Assembly: GCF_022761035.1 (NCBI RefSeq)
Contig: NZ_JAKWJP010000003.1
Location: 310,001 to 374,000, forward strand
Source of the DNA: Microbacterium sp. SS28
GTDB taxonomy: Bacteria > Actinomycetota > Actinomycetes > Actinomycetales > Microbacteriaceae
Direction of reading: 5' to 3'
Length of the DNA stretch: 64,000 nt
Position 1 is the first letter of the stretch, and the number at the start of each line of letters is the position of its first letter. Under the pieces are notes generated by a model. It did no database searches. It had not been told where the DNA came from and saw nothing but the letters and a program-made list of their open reading frames with translations. Below, in pieces: positions 32,647-40,258 of this stretch. The position numbers and the translations under genes are program-made.

Positions 32647-33402
32647 ATGGCCACGATCGACCTCAACGCCGACCTCGGCGAGACCGTCGACGGAGCGCCG
32701 ACGGCCGACGACGAGGCGATGTTCGCCGTGATCTCGAGCGCGAGCGTCGCGTGCGGCGGGCATGCCGGCGATGCCGCGTCGATGCGTGACGCCGTCGCGC
32801 GAGCGGCCCGCTTCGGCGTCGCCGTCGGAGCCCATCCTTCGTACCCCGACCGGGCCCGGTTCGGCCGCACGCGCATCGCGATCGCGCCGGACGAGCTGCG
32901 CGCCTCGGTCGCCGAGCAGCTCGCGGGGCTCGTCGCGGCGGGCGCGCGCATCTGGTACGTCAAGCCGCACGGCGCGCTGTACCACGCCGTGACCCTCGAC
33001 CGCGCGGAGGCCGACGCCGTCGCGGGGGCCGTCGCCGACCTCGCGCAGAGCCTCGGCCGCGCGCTGCCGATCCTCGGTCTCGACGGGGCCATCGCCGGGG
33101 CGGCGCACGCGGCGGGCCTGCCGTTCGTGCGCGAGGCTTTCCTCGACCGCGGCTACCGCGCGGACGGATCGCTCGTGCCGCGCGGTGAGCCCGGAGCCCT
33201 GCTCGACGACCCCGCCGCCGTCGCTGCGCGTGCCGTGCGCCTCGCGCGCGAGGGGCGGGTCGACGCCGTCGACGGGACGGATGTCGCCGCCGACGCCGCC
33301 TCCCTCTGCCTGCACGGCGACTCGCCCGCGGCCGTCGCGATGGCGCGCGCCGTCCGCGCCGCGCTCGACGCCGAAGGCATCGAGGTGCGGGCGCCGTGGT
33401 GA
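32647..33402 (+). CDS. pxpA: 5-oxoprolinase subunit A (LamB/YcsF family)
   Basis: 251 residues. Family signatures IDLNADLGE, SVACGGHAGD, VGAHPSYPD, VKPHGALYH and LCLHGDSPAAV are all present, which hold the metal and substrate residues of PxpA. With PxpB and PxpC it performs ATP-dependent opening of 5-oxo-L-proline to glutamate, clearing spontaneous pyroglutamate. ATG 32647 fits a TACCGT -10 box. The fused pxpBC gene begins inside its last codons. Confidence 0.92.
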   Translation: MATIDLNADLGETVDGAPTADDEAMFAVISSASVACGGHAGDAASMRDAVARAARFGVAVGAHPSYPDRARFGRTRIAIAPDELRASVAEQLAGLVAAGARIWYVKPHGALYHAVTLDRAEADAVAGAVADLAQSLGRALPILGLDGAIAGAAHAAGLPFVREAFLDRGYRADGSLVPRGEPGALLDDPAAVAARAVRLAREGRVDAVDGTDVAADAASLCLHGDSPAAVAMARAVRAALDAEGIEVRAPW

Positions 33403-34988
33403 TCGCGACGCGTCTGCTGCCGATGGGGGATCGCGCGGTCCTCGCGGAGGTCGGCTCGCTCGACGACGTGCTGGCGCTGCACGCGGCGCTCGCCGCCTCG
33501 CGCGTCGAGGGGGTCATCGACCTCGTTCCCGCTGCGCGGACCGTGCTCGTGCACGTCGACCCGAGCGCCCTCACCCTCGCGGCGGCGCGGTCGTGGATCG
33601 ACCGCGCGGCCAGGGAGACGGATGCCGCAGCCCCCGTGCCGGCCGACGCCCCGGTCGTCGAGCTCGACGTCGCCTACGACGGGCCCGACCTCGCCTCCAC
33701 CGCCGGCCTGCTGGCCATCGGACCGGGCGAGCTCGCGGAGCGGCACGCCGCGGCGGAGTGGACTGTCGCCTTCACGGGCTTCGCGCCGGGCTTCGCGTAC
33801 CTCGTGAGCCCCGCGTGGACCTTCGACGTGCCGCGCCTCGCAAGCCCGCGTACGCGCGTGCCGGCCGGGGCGATCGGCCTCGCCGCGGGGTTCGCGGGCG
33901 CGTATCCCCGCGAGACCCCGGGAGGCTGGCGGCTCATCGGCACGACCTCGGCTGCGCTCTTCGATCCGGATGCCGCGGCCCCCGCGCTCCTGACCCCCGG
34001 CGCGCGCGTGCGCTTCGTTCCGCGCGCCACCGGGCCCGCGACCGCGGGGGCGTCGGGGACCGGGGGCGACGCCTCGGCAGGCTCGGCGACCGTGGGGGAG
34101 GACGCGGCCGAGGCGGCCCAGCGGAGCATCCGGATCATCGAGCCGGGCCTGCTCGCGACGATCCAGGACCTCGGGCGGCCCGGTGCGGCATCCCTCGGCG
34201 TCGCGCTCTCGGGTGCGCTCGATCGCGGTGCCCTGCGCACCGCGAACCGGCTCGTCGGCAACCTCGAGCATGCCGCGGGAATCGAGATCACGATGGGCGG
34301 ACTCCGCGCCGTCGCCCAGGGCGACCTCTGGTTCGCCGTGACGGGCGCGTGGGGGCCGATCCTTCTGGACGGGCGGCAGGTCGATCCGTACGAGGCGCAT
34401 CCGTGGGCCGCGGGCGCAGAGCTGCGCGTCGACTGGTTCGCGCACGGCGCGCGCGGCTTCCTCGCGATCCGGGGCGGGCTCGGCGGACGCGCCGTGCTCG
34501 GATCGCGTGCGACGGATCTGCTCGCAGGCCTCGGGCCCGCGCCGCTGCACGCGGGCGACGCCGTCGCCGTGCGGGACGAGGCATCCGGTCCCGTCCCCGT
34601 CGCCGGCATCGCGCCGTGGGGGGCGCCCGACGACGCCGATCTCGTCGTGGAGCTCGCGCCGGGCCCGCGTGCCGACTGGTTCGCGGCATCCGCTCTCGTC
34701 GACCTCTACGAGTCCGTCTGGACCGTCACGAACGATGCCGACCGCGTCGGTGTGCGACTGGACGGACCCGTCCTCGAGCGCGTCCGGCACGGCGAGCTTC
34801 CGAGCGAGGGGATGGCCGTCGGCGCGCTGCAGGTGCCGCCGACCGGTCGGCCGACGATCCTCCTCATGGACGGCCCCGTGACGGGCGGCTACCCCGTCAT
34901 CGCGGTCGTGACGGATGCCGCGCTCGACGCGATCGCGCAGGCGCGGCCGGGCACCCGCATCCGCTTCCGGCATGCCCGCGCGAACTGA
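33396..34988 (+). CDS. pxpBC: Fused 5-oxoprolinase subunits B and C
   Basis: 530 residues. Residues 1-205 are PxpB (allophanate hydrolase subunit 1/KipI fold: FTGFAPGFAYL, PAGAIGLAAGFAGAYP, GGWRLIGTT); a Gly/Ala/Ser-rich linker (about 210-240) joins PxpC (subunit 2/KipA: IEPGLLATIQDLGRPGAASLGV, NRLVGN, GPVTGGYPVIAVV). Usually these are two genes. Two adjacent GTG codons (33396, 33399) could start translation, both overlapping the pxpA stop, so coupling is certain but the exact start is not. Confidence 0.9.
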   Translation: MVIATRLLPMGDRAVLAEVGSLDDVLALHAALAASRVEGVIDLVPAARTVLVHVDPSALTLAAARSWIDRAARETDAAAPVPADAPVVELDVAYDGPDLASTAGLLAIGPGELAERHAAAEWTVAFTGFAPGFAYLVSPAWTFDVPRLASPRTRVPAGAIGLAAGFAGAYPRETPGGWRLIGTTSAALFDPDAAAPALLTPGARVRFVPRATGPATAGASGTGGDASAGSATVGEDAAEAAQRSIRIIEPGLLATIQDLGRPGAASLGVALSGALDRGALRTANRLVGNLEHAAGIEITMGGLRAVAQGDLWFAVTGAWGPILLDGRQVDPYEAHPWAAGAELRVDWFAHGARGFLAIRGGLGGRAVLGSRATDLLAGLGPAPLHAGDAVAVRDEASGPVPVAGIAPWGAPDDADLVVELAPGPRADWFAASALVDLYESVWTVTNDADRVGVRLDGPVLERVRHGELPSEGMAVGALQVPPTGRPTILLMDGPVTGGYPVIAVVTDAALDAIAQARPGTRIRFRHARAN

Positions 34989-35015
34989 CGGCGCATGCGA
35001 GGAGGGGGCGCGCGC

Positions 35016-37646
35016 TCAGGGGCCGTCCGAGCCGATCGGTCCCGCGAGCGCGTAGTCGGCCGCCTCGAAGGCCCCGTACTCGGCGCCGCGGGCCTCGGCG
35101 GCGCGCAGGCGCGCGCCGATCTCGGCGGCCTCCACGGGATCGTCGTCTGCGGCCGTCACGAGGGCGTCGACATACCTCGTGTGATAGACGAAGTTCGGGA
35201 TGTCGAAGGTCGCGACGCGCTTGCGCATCGCCGCGGCCGCGCCGCACAGCACCCCCGCGCGCTCGACCTGTCCGCGCAGCGCGGCGATCGCGCAGAGCCC
35301 TTCGAGGCCGTACGCGATGCCCTCCTCGTGCCGCAGCCGGATCGACCCCTCGATCGCCCAGCGGAACATCCGCTCCGGCTCGTCGACCTCGCCCGCGAAG
35401 AGGATCATGCGCGCGAGATGGTGCGTCGCGACAGTGCTCGCGAACTGATCCCCGCTGTTCGCGGCGGCGACGACGGCGCGCCGGAAGAACTCCATGCCCG
35501 CGGGTCCGTCGTTGCGGAGCACCGCGAGGCGGCCGAGCGCGACGAGCCCCAGCGATTCGCCCCATCCCGCCCCCGTGCGGCTGAAGCGTGCGGCGCCTGC
35601 CGTCAGCCACTCGGATGCGGCGGCGAAGTCGGGGTCCGGGGTGTTGACCTCGGCGAGCCCCGCGGTCGCGAGCGACATCGCGACCCCGAGGTCGTCGTGC
35701 GCGCTGTCGAACAGCGCCGCGCAGCGCACGAGCCGCTCCGGCACGGCGTGCGTCGGGGCGTTCCAGCTGTCCCTCCAGCCGATGTAGAACTCCGCGATCG
35801 CTGTCGCGTGCGGAGACGTGCCGGGCCCCATGGCCGCGAGGAGCTCTTCCATCCACGTGGCGACCTCCATGAGGTAGCCGCCCACCCACCAGTAGAGGTA
35901 AAGCCGCCACGCGACCTCCGTCGCGAGGTCGGCGTCTCCCACCGCGACGAGATGCCGCACGGCGGCGCGCAGGTTGCCGCGCTCGAGATTGAGCCGCGCG
36001 ACGGACTCGATCTGCCGGCCCGTGCCGAGACCGTGCTCCATGCGGCGCGCGAGGTCGGCGAACACCTCGGCGTGCGCGGCTCGCGCCGCGAGCTCGTCAC
36101 CGGATTCGCGCAGACGCTCGATGCCGTACTCGCGCACGGTCGCGAGCATCGAGAACACGGCCTCGCCGTCGACGTCCTCGCGGTCGACGAGCGACGAATC
36201 GACGAGGGTCTCGAGGGCGTCGAACGCCTCGAAGTCCCACTCGCGACGCATCCCGAGCGCCTCGACGGAGTCGAGCGTGAACCCGAGTGAGAACACCGAG
36301 AGGTCGTGCAGCATGCGGCGCTCCGACGCCGTCAGCAGTCCCGTCGACCACTCGATCGTCGACCGCAGGGTCCGCTGGCGCTCGGGCAGATCGCGCGAGG
36401 ACTCGACGAGGAGCGGCAGCTGGTGGTCGAGGCGCTCGAGGATCGCGGCCGGCGTGAGCACCCGCATCCGGGCGGCGGCGAGCTCGATCGCGAGTGGAAC
36501 TCCCTCGAGCGCGCGGCAGATCCCGACGACGGCTGCCGCGTTCGCCTCCGTGACGGCGAACTCCGGTCTGACCGCGTGCGCCCGCTCGACGAACAGCTCG
36601 ACGGCGGGCGAGGCGAGCGCCCGCGAGACGGACTCGGGCGATGCCGCGTCATGCGACGCGAGCGGAGGCACCTCGAAGACGCGTTCGCCGCGGATCCGCA
36701 GCAGGATCCTGCTCGTGACGAGCAGGACGGCCTCCGGCGCGATCGTGTAGAGCTCGACCAGGATCGGCGCCGCGTCGACGAGCTGCTCGAAGTTGTCGAG
36801 CACGAGCAGGATCCGGCGTCCCTCCAGCGCGATCGCGAGGCGGTCCGCGAGCGGGTGCTCGCCCGTGTCGCGCACGCCGAGGGCGTAGCCGATCGTCGGG
36901 AGCAGCAGAGCCGGCTCGAGGACGTTCTCGAGCGGGACGAAGACGGCGCCGTCGGGGAAGGATCCGGATGCCGCGGCTGCGACGGCGAGCGAGAGCCTGC
37001 TCTTGCCGATGCCGCCGGGGCCGAGCAGGGTCACGAGGCGCGTGCCGGGCGCCGCGAGCAGCGCGAGGACCTCGTCCACTTCGCGCTCCCGACCGATGAG
37101 CGGCGTGTAAGCCACCGGCAGGCGCGGGGGCGGGAGGGACGGCTGGCCGGCGTCCGCGGCGGCGGGACGGGCGGCGTCGAAGCGCTCGGCGAGCAGCGTC
37201 GCGAGGTCTGCCTCGATCAGCTGCGCGAGCTCGTCCGCCGTCGAGAACGACTTGTACGACGCTGTGTCGTCGGCCTGGATCCGCCCGATGAGATCGCGCA
37301 GCCGTTCGTCGCGGTCGGCCGGCTCCTTGAGATAGATGAGCTTGGGCAGCTCCGTCGGCGCGAGGCGGTACTCGTCCTCCAGGCCCGAGATGTCCTCGCC
37401 CGGTGCGACCCATCCGTAGCGCTCGCCGTAGATGCCGACGAAGACGTCGCTCTGCGCGAGGTACGCGCGGTAGAGCTCGCGCGGCGGATGCGGCCGAGCC
37501 CCGAGCTCGAACATGACGGGAGCGAGCCGCAGCCGCTCGATCGCCCCGCGAGCGGCGATCCGCTCGGCCTCGAGCTCGCGCAGGGTCGAGGAGACGAAGA
37601 CCCTGAGCCGCTGATCGGGAGTGCGAATGGTCACCGTGGTCACCAC
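35016..37646 (-). CDS. DUF4062-NB-ARC-TPR STAND ATPase, paralog C
   Basis: 876 residues. DUF4062 at the N-terminus (RVFVSSTLRELEAER, PVMFELGARPHPPRELY, SDVFVGIYGERYGW), an NB-ARC-type ATPase with Walker A LLGPGGIGKSR, Walker B ILLVLDNFEQ, sensor TSRILLRIRGE and the GVPLAIELAA motif, then an alpha-helical TPR-like half with YWWVGGY. This is the layout of NLR-like switch proteins; no DNA-binding or nuclease domain is seen. Third gene of an operon; its GTG start overlaps the stop of paralog B. Its DUF4062 segment uses the genome's normal codons, unlike those of A and B. Signalling or phage defence is inferred only. Confidence 0.8.
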   Translation of the reverse strand: MVTTVTIRTPDQRLRVFVSSTLRELEAERIAARGAIERLRLAPVMFELGARPHPPRELYRAYLAQSDVFVGIYGERYGWVAPGEDISGLEDEYRLAPTELPKLIYLKEPADRDERLRDLIGRIQADDTASYKSFSTADELAQLIEADLATLLAERFDAARPAAADAGQPSLPPPRLPVAYTPLIGREREVDEVLALLAAPGTRLVTLLGPGGIGKSRLSLAVAAAASGSFPDGAVFVPLENVLEPALLLPTIGYALGVRDTGEHPLADRLAIALEGRRILLVLDNFEQLVDAAPILVELYTIAPEAVLLVTSRILLRIRGERVFEVPPLASHDAASPESVSRALASPAVELFVERAHAVRPEFAVTEANAAAVVGICRALEGVPLAIELAAARMRVLTPAAILERLDHQLPLLVESSRDLPERQRTLRSTIEWSTGLLTASERRMLHDLSVFSLGFTLDSVEALGMRREWDFEAFDALETLVDSSLVDREDVDGEAVFSMLATVREYGIERLRESGDELAARAAHAEVFADLARRMEHGLGTGRQIESVARLNLERGNLRAAVRHLVAVGDADLATEVAWRLYLYWWVGGYLMEVATWMEELLAAMGPGTSPHATAIAEFYIGWRDSWNAPTHAVPERLVRCAALFDSAHDDLGVAMSLATAGLAEVNTPDPDFAAASEWLTAGAARFSRTGAGWGESLGLVALGRLAVLRNDGPAGMEFFRRAVVAAANSGDQFASTVATHHLARMILFAGEVDEPERMFRWAIEGSIRLRHEEGIAYGLEGLCAIAALRGQVERAGVLCGAAAAMRKRVATFDIPNFVYHTRYVDALVTAADDDPVEAAEIGARLRAAEARGAEYGAFEAADYALAGPIGSDGP

Positions 37647-40258
37647 CTGCGCAGGGTCTCCCGCAGGACGGGATCACCGGCATCCGGGAGCGCGAGGGCG
37701 ACGGCCTCGGCGATCGAGAGCTCGGCGCCCGCGCGCTCGCCCGCGTCGAAGGCATCGGGGTCGCGCTCGCGCAGCTGCGCGAGGTAGGGAGTGTGCACCG
37801 TGAACGCCTCGGCGTCGAAGACGCCGATCCGGTGCCGGATCGACCCTGCGGCCGCCGACAGGGCACTCGCGCGCCACGTGTCGCCGCGGACGGCGGCGAC
37901 GACGCAGACGCCCTCGAGGCCGTACGCGACGCCCTCCTCGTAGTGGAGTGCGAGCGACAGGTGCAGCGACTCGACGAACCCTGTCTCGGCGGTCTCGATC
38001 TCGCCGCGCAGGAAGTCCAGCCGCGCGCGCTGGTTGCCGGCGATGGAGCTCGTGAAGATGTCGCCGCTCGCGCGGGCGACCTCCCTCGCCTCGCCGAACC
38101 GCTCGAGCGCCCGAGTGCGATCGCCGCGCACCCACGCGATGCGCGCGAGCGAGACGAGCGTGATCGCCTCCGCCCAGCGGTTGCCGAGATCGCGCAGGCG
38201 CTCGACGGCCTCGGTCAGCTCGCCCTCCGCCTTCTCGATGTCGTCGATCGAGAACTGCACACGGGCTGTCGCACGGGCGGCGAGGGCCATCGCCGACGCG
38301 TCGTCGTCGCCGCTCTCGGCGAAGAGACGGACGCACTCGCCGAGGCCCGCGACGACCTGCTCGCTCGGACGCTGCCACATCTCGCCCCACAGCGCGAAGA
38401 ACCACGCGACGGCGCGCGTGTGCTGCGAGATGACGGTCTGCTTGTCGAGGAGTTCGAGCATCCAGACGCGCACCTCGCCGAAGAAGCCCGCGATCCACCA
38501 GTAGATGAGGAGGCGCCAGGCGAAGTCCGCTGCGTCGTCGAGCCGGTCGGAGTGCACGAGATGCCGCACGGCCGCCCGGAGGTTCGGCAGATCGAGCCCC
38601 AGCTCGGCGACGGCGTCGGCCTGCCCCGCACCGCCGAGGTGCGGAGCGACGCGCGCCGTGAGGGATCCGTAATAGTCGGCGTGCGCCGTGCGCATGAGAT
38701 CGACGTCGCCGCGCGCCTCGAGCCGGTCCAGCGCGTACTCCCGCACCGTCGCGAGCAGCGAGTACACGGATCGGCCGTCGACCTCGGTCGCCTTGACGAG
38801 GGAGCCGTCCACGAGCGCCGACAGCGCCTCGACGGCCTGGCCCTCCCACGTGCGATCGATGCCGATCGCCTCGGCGGCCTCGAGGGTGAACCGCCGCGCG
38901 AAGACGCCGAGATCCTCGAGCAGATCCCGCTGCTCGGCCGGCAGCAGGCTCACGCTCCAGTCGATCGTCGCGCGCATCGTGCGGTGCCGCTCGGGCAGGT
39001 CGCGCGCCGCGGCCGTCAGCATGGGCAGCGTCTGCTCGAGTCGCTCGGCGATCGCCTGCGGCGGGAGCAGGCGCACCTTCGCGGCGGCGAGCTCGATTGC
39101 GAGGGGCAGGCCCTCGAGCCGGCGGCAGATGTCGGCGATCGCCGCGGCGTTCTCGTCGCCGAGCTCGAATCCGGGCTTCGCCGCCGTCGCGCGGTCCACG
39201 AACAGCACGCACGCCGTCGAACGGCCGACGCGTTCGACGCTCGCCCCCGCGCTCTCGTCGGGCGTCTTGAGCGCCGTCACGTCGTACACCTGCTCGCCCC
39301 GGATGCGCAGCACGATGCGGCTCGTGATGAGGAACGTCGCGAGGGGCGCGAGGTCGTACAGCCGGATCAGCAGGGGAGCGGCATCCACGATCTGCTCGAA
39401 GTTGTCGAGGACGATGAGCACGCGCCTGCCGCCCAGGGCGTGCGCGATCCGCTCCTCGATCGCGGCCTCGCCCGTGTCGCGGATGCCGAGGAAGTAGGCG
39501 ATCGTCGTGAGCAGCAGCCGCGGCTCGAGGACGTTCTCGAGCGGGACGAAGTAGATGCCGTCGGGGAAGAGGTCCTCGCTCGACCGCGCGGTCTCGATAG
39601 CGAGGCGGCTCTTGCCGATCCCCCCGGGACCGATGAGACTCACGACCCGGTGGCTCGCCGAGAGGAGCGCCCGCACGGCCGCGAGGTCGTCCTCGCGTCC
39701 GATCGTCGCCGAGTACGGCACGGGCACGCGGCCCGTTGCAGGCTCCGCCGCCTCGGCGTGGTCGTGCTCCTCCGCGGGCCCCGTGCGGGACTCGTCGAAT
39801 CGTTCGGCGAGGAGGGTGGCGAGGTCGTCGGTGAGGCGGTCGTGGAGTTCTTCGGGGGTGGTGAAGGGGAGGTAGGCGGCGGTGTCGTCGGCTTGGATGC
39901 GGGCGATGAGGGTTTTGAGGCGTTCGTCGCGGTGGTCGGATGCCTTGATGTAGATGAGTTTGGGCATCTCGCGGGGGGCGAGGTCGTATTCGTCTTGGAG
40001 GCCGGAGACTTCTTCGTCGGGGGCGACCCAGCCGTAGCTCTCCCAGTAGATGCCGACGAAGACGTCGCTCTGTTCGAGGTAGGAGCGGTAGAGCTCGCGG
40101 GGTGGGTGCGGGCGGGCGCCGAGTTCGAACATGACCGGTGCGAGGCGGAGGCTTTCGATGGCCGTGCGGGCGGCGCGGCGCTCGTCGGACAGTTCCCGCA
40201 GGGTCGAACTCACGAAGACCCGGATCCGCTGATCGGGTGTGCGGATGCCGCTCACCAT
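37640..40258 (-). CDS. DUF4062-NB-ARC-TPR STAND ATPase, paralog B
   Basis: 872 residues with the same layout: DUF4062 about 10-100, Walker A GPGGIGKSR near 207-215, Walker B VLIVLDNFEQ, sensor TSRIVLRIRGE, GLPLAIELAAAKVR, and a TPR half with YWWIAGFFGEVRVWMLELL. Residues 5-151 are encoded by a 440-bp segment identical to that in paralog A, whereas the remainder is only moderately alike by eye. ATG 40258 overlaps the stop of A (ATGGTGA), so translation is probably coupled. Downstream sequence uses GAG/ACG codons while the block uses GAA/ACC. Confidence 0.8.
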   Translation of the reverse strand: MVSGIRTPDQRIRVFVSSTLRELSDERRAARTAIESLRLAPVMFELGARPHPPRELYRSYLEQSDVFVGIYWESYGWVAPDEEVSGLQDEYDLAPREMPKLIYIKASDHRDERLKTLIARIQADDTAAYLPFTTPEELHDRLTDDLATLLAERFDESRTGPAEEHDHAEAAEPATGRVPVPYSATIGREDDLAAVRALLSASHRVVSLIGPGGIGKSRLAIETARSSEDLFPDGIYFVPLENVLEPRLLLTTIAYFLGIRDTGEAAIEERIAHALGGRRVLIVLDNFEQIVDAAPLLIRLYDLAPLATFLITSRIVLRIRGEQVYDVTALKTPDESAGASVERVGRSTACVLFVDRATAAKPGFELGDENAAAIADICRRLEGLPLAIELAAAKVRLLPPQAIAERLEQTLPMLTAAARDLPERHRTMRATIDWSVSLLPAEQRDLLEDLGVFARRFTLEAAEAIGIDRTWEGQAVEALSALVDGSLVKATEVDGRSVYSLLATVREYALDRLEARGDVDLMRTAHADYYGSLTARVAPHLGGAGQADAVAELGLDLPNLRAAVRHLVHSDRLDDAADFAWRLLIYWWIAGFFGEVRVWMLELLDKQTVISQHTRAVAWFFALWGEMWQRPSEQVVAGLGECVRLFAESGDDDASAMALAARATARVQFSIDDIEKAEGELTEAVERLRDLGNRWAEAITLVSLARIAWVRGDRTRALERFGEAREVARASGDIFTSSIAGNQRARLDFLRGEIETAETGFVESLHLSLALHYEEGVAYGLEGVCVVAAVRGDTWRASALSAAAGSIRHRIGVFDAEAFTVHTPYLAQLRERDPDAFDAGERAGAELSIAEAVALALPDAGDPVLRETLRRW
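39807..40246 (-). repeat. 440-bp block identical to 42410-42849 (DUF4062 module of paralog B)
   Basis: Compared base by base at an offset of 2603, this block and its partner agree throughout; the first mismatch on the left is at 39806/42409, followed by 12 more matches. Codon use differs from flanking DNA. Confidence 0.9.
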
